A DNA stretch of 64,000 nucleotides. It comes from Maricaulis virginensis (GTDB lineage: Bacteria; Pseudomonadota; Alphaproteobacteria; Caulobacterales; Maricaulaceae). The notes beneath the pieces were generated by a model. It saw only the letters and a list, made by a program, of their open reading frames with translations. It was not told where the DNA came from and did not search any database. Location of the stretch: the NCBI RefSeq assembly GCF_027922185.1, contig NZ_BSFE01000004.1:124001-188000 (forward strand), given 5' to 3'. Positions 34,816 to 42,942 of the stretch are shown here, piece by piece; within the stretch, counting starts at the first letter, position 1; every line of letters starts with the position of its first letter. The translations under genes were made by a program, and so were the position numbers.

Positions 34816-36084
34816 TCAGGGCGTTTCCTCGTCCGTCCCGTCCAGCTCCGACAGCCGCCGCGCCAGCGTGTTGCGGTTCAGCCCGAGCAGGTCCGCCGCC
34901 CGTGACCGGTTGCCATTGCAGCGGTCCAGCGCCTGGGTGAACAACGCCCTTTCGAGTGCATCGACGGCACTCTGGCGCGCATCCGGCCGCGACAGGGCCA
35001 ATGCGGCCAGGGCGTTGGCATGGACGGCAATGTCCTCGCTCAAATCGGCACCGTCGGCATTGAGCGCCTGGGCGACATCGTCCAGACCCGCCACACGGCC
35101 CCGCGTCGCCAGGGCCAGGCGTGACAGCACAGAGCGCAATTCGACGACATTGCCGGTCCAGGGCGAGTTCACGAGATAGTCGACGGCCTCCTTCGACAGA
35201 CGCACTGGATCCTGTTTGTCGCGGCGGGCAAACTGGCCGAGAAAGGCTTCGCACAGCGCAGGGATATCGCTGCGGCGTTCGCGCAGCGGCGGCACGGTGA
35301 TAACGCATTCCGAAAGCCGGGCCGCCAGCCGGTTGTCGATCGGATTGGACGGCGCCTGCGACACCGTGGCGATGACGCGGCCGGCGCCACCGTCCAGCGC
35401 ATCGCGGGCCGCACGCTGCTGTTCGGCGCTCCATTCCTCCAGACGCAGCCAGACCACCTGACGGGCGGCCTGGGTGGAGCCGAAAATCTCGGTCGCCGTA
35501 TTCGATGGCGTGACGACAACGGCATCCTCGGACGCCACACCGCGGGCGCGCAGCAGGGCCTCGGCGGCCTGGCGCTTGCCGACACCGGGCTCGCCCGTAA
35601 TCATGACATGCGCCTGGCTGGTGGCGGCACGGGCGATCGCCTTGAAGGCCGACTGCATCGCGACGGACTGGCCGATGAAGCCTGTCGGCTCCTCGGTGGA
35701 GCGCGATTGCTGGCCGGCCCGTTTGTCGCCCAGCGCTGCGGCAACCGCCGAGATCATGTCATCCAGGTCGAAGGGTTTGGGCAGATATTCGAACACACCG
35801 CCCTTGGCGGCATTGATCGCAGTGGAGGCGGTCGCCTGCGCACTCATCACGATGACCGGCATGTTGGGACGCAGGCGGGCGACGAGGCCGAGATTTTCCA
35901 GGAAGTTCGTGCCGTCCAGCAGAACGTCGGCCAGCAGGAGATCACCCTCGCCATTGCGGATCCAGCCCAGCGCCGTGTCCGGCGAGGCGGTCGCGCGCAC
36001 CTGGTAGCCTGCCGAGCCGAGGGCCCGGGAGAGGATGAGTTTCAGGCTTTCATCGTCTTCGAGAAGCAGGATGCGCGCGCTCAC
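34816..36084 (-). CDS. ntrC: NtrC-type response regulator lacking the sigma-54 loop
   Basis: 422 residues, about 50-60 shorter than ordinary NtrC. The receiver is normal (Asp53 in LLADVLLDG). The AAA+ domain keeps Walker A as GEPGVGK (164-170), but residues 199-218 run from EIFGS straight into VVWLRLEEW. The GAFTGA loop is absent and the Walker B Asp is lost. The sensor/arginine part PPLRERRSDIP and the Fis-type HTH (RSRAADLLGLNRNTLARRL) are intact. Rhodobacter NtrC also lacks GAFTGA and activates sigma-70 promoters, so a similar mode is possible. It overlaps ntrB by 4 bp (ATGA). Confidence 0.93.
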   Translation of the reverse strand: MSARILLLEDDESLKLILSRALGSAGYQVRATASPDTALGWIRNGEGDLLLADVLLDGTNFLENLGLVARLRPNMPVIVMSAQATASTAINAAKGGVFEYLPKPFDLDDMISAVAAALGDKRAGQQSRSTEEPTGFIGQSVAMQSAFKAIARAATSQAHVMITGEPGVGKRQAAEALLRARGVASEDAVVVTPSNTATEIFGSTQAARQVVWLRLEEWSAEQQRAARDALDGGAGRVIATVSQAPSNPIDNRLAARLSECVITVPPLRERRSDIPALCEAFLGQFARRDKQDPVRLSKEAVDYLVNSPWTGNVVELRSVLSRLALATRGRVAGLDDVAQALNADGADLSEDIAVHANALAALALSRPDARQSAVDALERALFTQALDRCNGNRSRAADLLGLNRNTLARRLSELDGTDEETP

Positions 36085-37133
36085 GATGTTTCCTCCCTGG
36101 CGACCGGCAGGCGCAGGTTGAAGCCCGTCCGTCCCGGTTCGCTTTCATAGTCCAGCTGGCCGTCATGCAGCGCGGCGATGCGCGCGGCGAAAGCCAGTCC
36201 CAGCCCTTCGCCCGCCGGCTTGGTGGTGACAAAGGGGGTAAAGATACCCGCGCCCAGCGCATCGGGGATACCGGGGCCGTTATCCCGCACCACAAGGACC
36301 AGCGGCGTCGGATTGGCGCCGGTGCGGCTGCGCGGTCCCGTATCGAAGCGCGTCTCGACCCGGATTTTCGGATCCGGCATGTCGCGCACCGCATCCAGCG
36401 CGTTCTGCAGGAGGTTCAGAACCACCTGCAGCAGAAGATCCCGGTCGCCATCGACCGGTGGCAGCGAGGGGTCGAAATCCTCTTTCAGGATCGATCTGGC
36501 ATGCGGATCGGCCCGCACAATGCTCTCCATCGCATCCATGGCGAGGTGGTTGAGATTGACCTCGCCGCGTTCCCCCAGGCGGATATCCCCCACCCGGCTC
36601 CAGTGATTGGCCAGGCGGGTGATCCGGTCGACATCCTGGATGATGAGCTGGGCAAGCTCGGCGGCCGCGTCGATATTGCTCTCCCGGCGGATCAGCTGCG
36701 CCGCACCTCGAACGCTGGCGAGCGGGTTCTTGAGTTCGTGCGCCAGCATGCGGCCGAAACCCAGCGCCGGCGCCTGGGAGGCCTTGGCGCCCGGTTCCCG
36801 GTGCGGCAGCACGGACAGCGTCACCGAAGACGTCTCGTCGGACCAGCGGGCGTGCAGGTCGAAGGGCCCGCCCGGGCCCAGCACACAGCCCAGCGCCACG
36901 ACGGTGCGCCGTGCGTCGCAGGCCTGCTCGACGATCTCGGCCAGATGGGCGCAGACCGGCGACTGGGTGCCGAAATCGCCTTTCATCAGGTGCCGGGCCG
37001 ACAGGCCCAGCCATTCCTCGGCCTGGGTATTGGCCCAGGTGAAGCGGGCATCTTCGGAGAATTGCAGCAAGGGGATCGCCGCCATTTCGGCAGCGGGTTC
37101 GGCCGGCGATGTCGGTGCCGGACGTCCGTTCAT
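36081..37133 (-). CDS. ntrB: Nitrogen sensor histidine kinase NtrB
   Basis: 350 residues, soluble. N-terminal PAS (about 18-110), HisKA with acceptor His132 in MLAHELKNPLASVRGAAQL, and HATPase_c with VVLNLLQNALDAV, DNGPGIP and GEGLGLAFAARI. It would phosphorylate NtrC according to nitrogen status relayed by PII. It overlaps dusB upstream (ATGA) and ntrC downstream (ATGA), forming the dusB-ntrBC operon typical of alphaproteobacteria. Confidence 0.95.
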   Translation of the reverse strand: MNGRPAPTSPAEPAAEMAAIPLLQFSEDARFTWANTQAEEWLGLSARHLMKGDFGTQSPVCAHLAEIVEQACDARRTVVALGCVLGPGGPFDLHARWSDETSSVTLSVLPHREPGAKASQAPALGFGRMLAHELKNPLASVRGAAQLIRRESNIDAAAELAQLIIQDVDRITRLANHWSRVGDIRLGERGEVNLNHLAMDAMESIVRADPHARSILKEDFDPSLPPVDGDRDLLLQVVLNLLQNALDAVRDMPDPKIRVETRFDTGPRSRTGANPTPLVLVVRDNGPGIPDALGAGIFTPFVTTKPAGEGLGLAFAARIAALHDGQLDYESEPGRTGFNLRLPVAREETS

Positions 37134-38131
37134 GCGACAGCCCGCTTTTCCGGCACGGCCAGCCGGGCCAGCGCATCATGGATCGCCGTGGCGTCGGTCG
37201 AGCGGCACAGCGTGGCTTTCAGTCCCGAGAGCCAGTCCGGATCGCATCCTTCCGCTTGCGCTTCGGCATCAACAAAGGAGGCGAAGTGCTTGCGCATCAT
37301 GCGAATTCCCAGTTCGCCGCCATAGTGATCGAGCGACATGTCGAACTGTGCGGCCAGCGCAGGCAGCTTGTCGGCCCAGGGCGTTTCGACAGGCTCGCCA
37401 AGGAGATCTGCGCCGATCTCGCCGACCAGCCAGGGGCGCCCCTGTGCCGCACGGCCGATCATCGCCGCATCGGCGCCCGAGGCGGCAATGGCCTTGCGGG
37501 CATCCTCGGCCGTATGGATATCGCCATTGACGATCAGCGGGATGGAGATCGCCTCCTTCACCGGCCGCACGGCCGACCAGTCGGCCTCGCCCTTGTAGAA
37601 TTGCTGGCGGGTACGGCCGTGTACCGTCACCAGCTGGATGCCGGCATCCTCGGCCCGCCGCGCCAGTTCCGGCGCGTTGATGCTGTCATGATCCCAGCCC
37701 AGGCGCATTTTCAGCGTCACCGGCACGCTGGACGCAGAGACGGTCGCTTCGATCAGGGTCAGGGCGTGGTCGAGATCGCGCATCAGGGCAGAACCGGAGA
37801 GCCCCCTGGTCACCTGCCGGGCCGGGCAGCCCATATTGATATCGACGATGTCGGCGCCGGCATCGACGGCGATTTTCGCCCCTTCCGCCATCCAGTGCGC
37901 CTCGCGCCCGGCCAGCTGGATCACACAGGGCTGCAGCGATGCGTCCAGTGCCGCCTTGCGCACCATATCGACCCGGCCGCGGGCCAGCGCGTCGCTGGCG
38001 ACCATTTCCGACACGACCATGCCCGCCCCGAAACGCTGCGCCTGGCAGCGGAAAGGCAGGTCTGTCACGCCCGACATGGGCGCCAGAATGGCCGGAACGG
38101 TGATCCGGTGGGGACCGATCGAGAAGTGCAT
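37130..38131 (-). CDS. dusB: tRNA-dihydrouridine synthase B
   Basis: 333 residues, FMN-dependent TIM barrel that reduces uridines in tRNA. Family signatures are ILAPMSGVTDLPFR, INMGCPARQVTRGLSGSALM (catalytic Cys in GCPA), TVHGRTRQQFYKG and the FMN-phosphate GRAAQGRPWL. The ATG at 38131 or a TTG at 38143 may be used. It is the first gene of the ntrBC operon and divergent from ispDF. Confidence 0.94.
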   Translation of the reverse strand: MHFSIGPHRITVPAILAPMSGVTDLPFRCQAQRFGAGMVVSEMVASDALARGRVDMVRKAALDASLQPCVIQLAGREAHWMAEGAKIAVDAGADIVDINMGCPARQVTRGLSGSALMRDLDHALTLIEATVSASSVPVTLKMRLGWDHDSINAPELARRAEDAGIQLVTVHGRTRQQFYKGEADWSAVRPVKEAISIPLIVNGDIHTAEDARKAIAASGADAAMIGRAAQGRPWLVGEIGADLLGEPVETPWADKLPALAAQFDMSLDHYGGELGIRMMRKHFASFVDAEAQAEGCDPDWLSGLKATLCRSTDATAIHDALARLAVPEKRAVA

Positions 38132-38215
38132 GCGTCTGGACAAATCCTGAAGGGGCGTCGTAAGCCCGTCAGGCTAGCGATTATGCTGCGCTGCGGCAAT
38201 GCATGAGGGTGCCGG

Positions 38216-39367
38216 ATGACAATCGATGCCATCATCGTGGCTGCAGGACGCGGCGAGCGCGCCGGCGGCGGTATTCCCAAGCAATTCAGGTCCCTGGCAA
38301 GCCGCAGCGTGCTGGCGCGGACGCTGGACGCGCTCGCCGGCCATGCTGCAATCCGCCGGGTCGTTGTGGTCGTCAATCCACAGGATACGGATCATGTCGA
38401 GGCCGTGCGCGGGGAAACCGCCCGCAGTTTCACAACGGTGCCCGGCGGAGCCACCCGGACCGATAGCGTCCGGGCCGGGCTGGCGGCTCTGGCAGACGAT
38501 GCCCCCGATGCGGTGATGATCCATGACGCCGCGCGCCCCTTCCTGTCCTCCGCATTGATCGATCGCCTCGCCGAGGCGCTGGACCGGCACGCAGCCGTGA
38601 TCCCCGCCCTGCCCGCTACCGATGCACTGATGCGGGTGATGACCGATGGCACGATCGTCGAACCCGTCGACCGGGCGGTCGTGCGTGCTGCCCAGACACC
38701 GCAGGCCTTCCGCTTCGATACGCTGAGCGCGGCCTATGCCCGGCTCGGCGGCGGCGGGCTGGCGGACGATGCCGCGGTGATCCTCGCCGCAGGCGGTCAG
38801 GTTCACACCGTCGAGGGCGAAGCGGAGAATTTCAAACTGACCATGCCGGCCGATTTCCGGCGCGCGGAGGCGATGCTGATGGGCGAGACGATCACGGTGA
38901 GCGGCCAGGGTTTCGATGTTCACCGTCTCGAGCCGGCCGAAACGATGTGGCTGTGCGGTGTGGAATTGCATGAAGGTCTGGGCCTTGTGGGGCATTCCGA
39001 TGCCGATGCGGGGCTGCATGCCGTCACCGATGCGGTGCTGGGCTGTGCCGGCGCCGGCGATATCGGCCAGCACTTCCCGCCCTCCGACCCGAAATGGAAA
39101 GGCGCCGCCTCGGACGCGTTTCTCCTGCATGCGCTGGAGCTGCTCGGGCAAGCCGGCGGCGAGGTCATCCATGCCGATGTCACACTGATCGCCGAACGGC
39201 CGAAGATCGGGCCCTATCGCGAGGCGATGCGGACCCGGCTGGCGCAGCTCCTGCGACTCGATCCAAAGCGCGTCAACATCAAGGCCACCACGACGGAAAA
39301 ACTCGGCTTCACCGGGCGCGGCGAGGGCCTCGCCGCCCAGGCCATCGTCACCGCGAGACTGTCATGA
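38216..39367 (+). CDS. ispDF: Bifunctional IspD/IspF isoprenoid enzyme
   Basis: 383 residues. Residues 1-220 are IspD (MEP cytidylyltransferase) with IIVAAGRGERAGGGIPKQF and VMIHDAARPFL. Residues 228-383 are IspF (MECDP synthase) with the metal-binding GFDVHRLEP, GHSDADAGLHAVTDA and DIGQHFPPSDP, ending in TTEKLGFTGRGEGLA. Two non-consecutive steps of the MEP pathway are fused, as in many alphaproteobacteria. Its stop overlaps the cinA start (TCATGA). Confidence 0.97.
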   Translation: MTIDAIIVAAGRGERAGGGIPKQFRSLASRSVLARTLDALAGHAAIRRVVVVVNPQDTDHVEAVRGETARSFTTVPGGATRTDSVRAGLAALADDAPDAVMIHDAARPFLSSALIDRLAEALDRHAAVIPALPATDALMRVMTDGTIVEPVDRAVVRAAQTPQAFRFDTLSAAYARLGGGGLADDAAVILAAGGQVHTVEGEAENFKLTMPADFRRAEAMLMGETITVSGQGFDVHRLEPAETMWLCGVELHEGLGLVGHSDADAGLHAVTDAVLGCAGAGDIGQHFPPSDPKWKGAASDAFLLHALELLGQAGGEVIHADVTLIAERPKIGPYREAMRTRLAQLLRLDPKRVNIKATTTEKLGFTGRGEGLAAQAIVTARLS

Positions 39368-39864
39368 TCTTCAATCACTCCCTCGTCGACCAGGCGGAAA
39401 CCCTGCTGGACCGGGCGCGCACCGCCGGCGTGATGATCGCCACGGCGGAAAGCTGCACTGGCGGCCTCGTGAGCGCGCTGCTGACCGAGATCCCGGGATC
39501 TTCGGATGTGGTGGATCGCGGCTTCGTGACCTATTCCAACGCCGCCAAGACCGAAATGCTGGGCATTCCGGCGCGCGTCATCGAGGCGCAGGGGGCCGTG
39601 TCCGACGAGGTCGCCCGCCGCATGGCCGAGGAAGCGCTGCTGCGCTCGAATGCAGATATCGCCGTGGCGATCACGGGCGTGGCCGGTCCGGGCGGATCGG
39701 AGCGCAAGCCGGCCGGCCTGGTGCATTTCGCCCTCGCCCGCCGCGATGGCGCGACGATCACCGAGGTCCACCGTTTCGGTGATCGCGGCCGCGATGCCGT
39801 GCGCCTGGCCAGCGTGGCCACGGCCCTCGACCTGTTATCGCAGGGCGTCGATTTCTTTGGATAA
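39364..39864 (+). CDS. pncC: CinA C-terminal-type nicotinamide-nucleotide amidohydrolase
   Basis: 166 residues corresponding to the CinA C-terminal domain only. It has TAESCTGGLVSALLTEIPGSS with the catalytic Ser/Cys region, GFVTYSNAAKTEMLG, and AITGVAGPGGSERKP. These proteins deamidate nicotinamide mononucleotide in NAD recycling. The ATG overlaps the ispDF stop by 4 bp. The last 30 bp overlap the end of the convergent RatA-like gene. Confidence 0.92.
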   Translation: MIFNHSLVDQAETLLDRARTAGVMIATAESCTGGLVSALLTEIPGSSDVVDRGFVTYSNAAKTEMLGIPARVIEAQGAVSDEVARRMAEEALLRSNADIAVAITGVAGPGGSERKPAGLVHFALARRDGATITEVHRFGDRGRDAVRLASVATALDLLSQGVDFFG

Positions 39865-40335
39865 GTCCCTGGACGGATTGCCAGTCCGGGTATAGCGCCG
39901 TTCAGCCTCGGCCGAGAACTTCTGCACCAGGACACGGCCCGCCCGCTCGCGATTGGTCTCCAGCAGCATCTGCAGGATCGGGTTCTTGAACGCCGCCCGG
40001 ATGGAGAACTCCACCAGGGTGGAGCCGTCCGACAATTCGCGGAACCGCCAGGCGTTCTCCAGCACCCGGAAGGGCCCGGCCACGAAACTCACATCGATCG
40101 AGCGGCGCGAGGCGTCGGCGATCACCCGCGAGGTGAAGCGTTCGGAGACGAATTTATAGCGCACCCGCGCTTCCGCCGTCAGCTCGGTCAGCGGTCCGTC
40201 GCGCGCTTCATTGAGCACGCGCATCGCGGTGATCTGCTCGATGAATTCGGGATAGCTGCGCACATCCATCACCAGATCGAACAGATCGTCCGGCGCATGG
40301 AAAAGCCGCAGGCGTTCGCGGGTCTCGACGGTCAC
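39835..40335 (-). CDS. RatA/COQ10-type START-domain protein
   Basis: 166 residues from a GTG 10 bp after the lipA stop. The fold is the SRPBCC/START type of the RatA-COQ10 family, with LFHAPDDLFDLVMDVRSYPEFI, VRYKFVSERFTSRV, and a C-terminal helix MLLETNRERAGRVLVQKFSAEAERRY. Alphaproteobacterial members act as ubiquinone-binding proteins needed for respiration. The E. coli relative was reported as a ribosome-association toxin, but the COQ10 role is the likelier one here. It is coupled to lipA, a very common alphaproteobacterial pair. Confidence 0.88.
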   Translation of the reverse strand: MTVETRERLRLFHAPDDLFDLVMDVRSYPEFIEQITAMRVLNEARDGPLTELTAEARVRYKFVSERFTSRVIADASRRSIDVSFVAGPFRVLENAWRFRELSDGSTLVEFSIRAAFKNPILQMLLETNRERAGRVLVQKFSAEAERRYTRTGNPSRDLSKEIDALR

Positions 40336-40345
40336 GCCGGCCCCG

Positions 40346-41323
40346 TCAGCCGCGCGCCAGCATGGCGTCGCGCGCCTCGCGGAGCTTGCGGAAATCATCG
40401 CCGGCATGGTGGCTCGAACGTGTCAGCGGCGTCGCCGACACCATCAGGAAACCCTTGGCGCGCGCGATCGTCTCATAGGCCTTGAACTCGTCCGGCGTGA
40501 CGAAACGGTCGACGGCGGCGTGCTTGCGCGTCGGCTGGAGATACTGGCCGATGGTCAAAAAATCGATGCCGGCGGAGCGCATATCGTCCATCACCTGCAT
40601 CACTTCTTCCTTGGTCTCGCCCAGGCCGACCATGATGCCCGATTTGGTGAATTGCGCCGGATCGCGCTCCTTCACCCGCTCCAGAAGGCGCAGGGAATGG
40701 TAGTAGCGCGCGCCCGGACGGATCGAGAGATAGAGCCGCGGCACGGTTTCCAGATTGTGGTTGAACACGTCCGGCCTGGCATCAATGACGCGCTCGGCCG
40801 CACCCGGCTTGCGCAGGAAGTCCGGAGTGAGGATCTCGATCGTCGTACCCGGCGTCTCGCGGCGGATCGCCTCGATCACATCGACAAAGTGCTGGGCACC
40901 GCCATCGTCCAGATCGTCGCGGTCGACCGAGGTGATGACGACATGGTTCAGCCCCATCTGGGCCGTCGCCTCGGCAACGCGGCGGGCCTCGTCATGATCG
41001 ACCGGGCCCGGCAGGCCGGTCTTCACATTGCAGAAGGAACAGGCGCGGGTACAGGTATCGCCCAGGATCATGAAGGTGGCGTGCTTCTGCTCCCAGCACT
41101 CGCCGATATTCGGACAGCCGGCTTCCTCGCACACGGTGACGAGACCGCCCTTTTTCACGATCTCCTGCGTCTCCGAGAAGGTCTTGCCCAGCGGCGCCTT
41201 GACGCGGATCCAGTCCGGCTTGCGCAGGACGGGCGTATCGGCACGCTTCTGCTTTTCCGGGTGACGGGCAGCGCGGGCGTCGGACGCGGCGCTGCGCGCC
41301 GTATTGTCGATCAGATTGGCCAT
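40346..41323 (-). CDS. lipA: Lipoyl synthase
   Basis: 325 residues, radical-SAM enzyme inserting sulfur into octanoyl-protein. The auxiliary cluster Cys set is CEEAGCPNIGEC, the radical-SAM C-x3-C-x2-C is CTRACSFC, and the C-terminal serine ligand is in RSSHHAGDDF. It matures the lipoyl domains encoded by pdhB, pdhC and the stand-alone lipoyl gene at 10863-11171. I start it at the ATG 41323; the open frame upstream is not protein-like. Confidence 0.96.
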   Translation of the reverse strand: MANLIDNTARSAASDARAARHPEKQKRADTPVLRKPDWIRVKAPLGKTFSETQEIVKKGGLVTVCEEAGCPNIGECWEQKHATFMILGDTCTRACSFCNVKTGLPGPVDHDEARRVAEATAQMGLNHVVITSVDRDDLDDGGAQHFVDVIEAIRRETPGTTIEILTPDFLRKPGAAERVIDARPDVFNHNLETVPRLYLSIRPGARYYHSLRLLERVKERDPAQFTKSGIMVGLGETKEEVMQVMDDMRSAGIDFLTIGQYLQPTRKHAAVDRFVTPDEFKAYETIARAKGFLMVSATPLTRSSHHAGDDFRKLREARDAMLARG

Positions 41324-41521
41324 GCCCAGCACATAAGCCCGTGCGCGGTTTCCATCAAGTTGAGCCTGCTGCTGGCAGGCCTGCGGAAATGCGGGGGACG
41401 CAGTTTTCGCCCCACTCCCTCCACTTCCCCCGGCCCCGGAATAAATCCGGGGAAAGCAGTGTGTGGTGATGCCACCCAGCACGAAACCCTCCACGGGCAG
41501 AACCCTGGAGATATGAGAGGG

Positions 41522-41590
41522 GTGCGGGATGCACGGCGGACATCGTGTCCGATTTGAAGTGTTGGTGGTGATGCCCGAGGCATCCCGCAC
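41522..41590. repeat. Inverted repeat upstream of lipA
   Basis: GTGCGGGATGC (41522-41532) and its exact complement GCATCCCGCAC (41580-41590) enclose 47 nt that contain a second small hairpin (GGACA-TCG-TGTCC). It lies about 200 bp before lipA on its upstream side and could be an RNA leader hairpin or part of a dispersed repeat. Confidence 0.5.
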
Positions 41591-41606
41591 GCGGAGATTT
41601 ACCCGG

Positions 41607-41750
41607 GTCCCTTGCGGGCCCCGTCTCGAAACCTGCAGGCACGCTCCGGTCGAGCTTTGTGCCGGTGTCCCCGCAGATGGCCACGCCGGAGCCTGATGCT
41701 GTCACCCACCAGGCGCGGACGAGCTCCGCACGCTCCCGGGCACAAGGGAC
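41607..41750. ncRNA. Candidate structured RNA, about 144 nt, strand undecided
   Basis: The ends GTCCCTTG (41607-41614) and CAAGGGAC (41743-41750) pair perfectly. Read on the minus strand, the interior folds into three good local hairpins: GTGCGGA/UCCGCGC, GCCUGGUG/CAUCAGGC with an 8-nt loop, and CUCCGG/CCGGAG. No protein-like frame is present. The size fits 6S-like or other housekeeping RNAs, but the branched fold is not the single long 6S hairpin. It lacks the tmRNA tag frame, the SRP loop and the RNase P core, so I leave it unnamed. Confidence 0.35.
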
Positions 41751-41839
41751 TGAGCTCATGCCTCCCATCCCGGAAACCGATGACGATGGTAAGGGCAAAT
41801 GAGCGGGCGGGGATAAGTTTCCGGCCCAGGTCCCACACT

Positions 41840-41989
41840 CCGTCATCCTGACGAAAGTCAGGACCCAGATCGTAAAGGGAGATTTTCGCCAGGCGGGCTC
41901 AGATCGAATGTCGGCGATGTGAGGGATAAGTGCGAGATCGCGGCCACCGCGCTCTATGAACTGGGCCCTGACTTTCGTCAGGGTGACGG
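41840..41989. repeat. REP-like inverted pair
   Basis: A 29-nt unit at 41840-41868 (CCGTCATCCTGACGAAAGTC and onward) reappears inverted at 41961-41989 with 27 of 29 positions identical. The unit contains its own palindrome CCTGAC-GAAA-GTCAGG. Such elements are dispersed intergenic repeats in alphaproteobacteria. The 92 bp between them hold no gene. Confidence 0.7.
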
Positions 41990-42155
41990 TGCTTGTTGGA
42001 GCGTTGGTGCCTTCTCTTCCAACGCTCTCACTTTTCCCGGACGGAGGCCTGCGCAGGCAGGCTGCAGATCCGGGACCGACCGAAGATCATTTCAAGCGAT
42101 GCGCTTCCCATAGAACCCGGCACTGCGCCCGGCCTTGGCCGGGCGTCCGGCCGGG

Positions 42156-42196
42156 AAAATGCGTAGGATGACAAGGAAAAATGCGTAGGATGACAA
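42156..42196. repeat. Short tandem direct repeat
   Basis: AAAATGCGTAGGATGACAA occurs at 42156-42174 and again at 42178-42196 (period 22). It is preceded by the palindromic GGCC-rich tract at 42131-42155. Together with the elements above, it makes 41751-42227 a gene-free repeat region. It ends next to the methyltransferase stop. Confidence 0.7.
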
Positions 42197-42227
42197 ATTG
42201 AGGGCGGCCTTGGCCTGCCCGAGCCCC

Positions 42228-42851
42228 CTACCCCGGCTTGCGGCAGACCAGGAAGAGGGCCTTGGAGCGTTTGGGCCACCATTCGTACTCAATTGTGAAA
42301 CCGGCGGTTTCCATGCTTTTGCGAAGGCGGCGGGCCGACAGGAATTTTACGTGCGGGGCCAGGCCGAAGAGCTGCATGAGCGGGATGACGGGCACCAGGA
42401 ACCACAGCCCGTCGGCGATACACACCGTGCTGGTGACGAAGACGCCGCCGGGTTTGAGCAGGCGGAAGGCGCGGGCGATCGCGGCTTCGGGATCCTGCAT
42501 CAAATGGATGATGGACAGGCCGAGGACGGCATCGAAGCTTTCCGGTGCCGCGTCCAGCTCGTCGAAATTCGCGCGCTGGAAGGTGATGTTCTGCACACCG
42601 GCCTCGCGCGCCCGTTCGCGGCCGAAATTGAGCATTTCATCGGAAATGTCGGTGGCCAGGTAATGCTTTACATGGGGGGCGTGCAGCACGGCCGTGCCGC
42701 CCGTGCCGCAGCCGAATTCCAGTACCTCGCTGTCGGGCGTGAGATACTCCCGCGTCTTTTCCAGCTTGTGCTCATAGGCCGCCTCGTCGCCGATCGGCGC
42801 CTTGAAGTATTTTTTCGCCGTGCGGTCCCAGAAGCGGCGGTTGCGGTCCAT
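42228..42851 (-). CDS. Class I SAM-dependent methyltransferase
   Basis: 207 residues. SAM-binding motif I is VLEFGCGTGGTAVL, motif II has LATDISDEML, and LLKPGGVFVTST is motif post-III. The N-terminus RFWDRTAKKYFKAPIGDEAAY is typical of small-molecule or ubiquinone/phospholipid-type methyltransferases. WFLVPVIPLMQLFGLAP near the C-terminus is a hydrophobic patch that may touch the membrane. The substrate is not predictable. It is divergent from a LysR gene with 91 bp between starts, so it is a likely LysR target. Confidence 0.85.
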   Translation of the reverse strand: MDRNRRFWDRTAKKYFKAPIGDEAAYEHKLEKTREYLTPDSEVLEFGCGTGGTAVLHAPHVKHYLATDISDEMLNFGRERAREAGVQNITFQRANFDELDAAPESFDAVLGLSIIHLMQDPEAAIARAFRLLKPGGVFVTSTVCIADGLWFLVPVIPLMQLFGLAPHVKFLSARRLRKSMETAGFTIEYEWWPKRSKALFLVCRKPG

Positions 42852-42942
42852 CGGTTCAATCCCCTGTTGGTCAGATCCCCATGTACCCATACGCAAATCG
42901 GATATAAATCTGCAAATCCCTGTAGCTGATATACGAAAACCG

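Noticed and set aside
41607..41750. Identification as 6S RNA, tmRNA, SRP RNA or RNase P RNA
   Set aside because: The branched fold is not the 6S hairpin, no tag-peptide frame or tRNA-like ends are present, and the diagnostic SRP and RNase P cores are absent.
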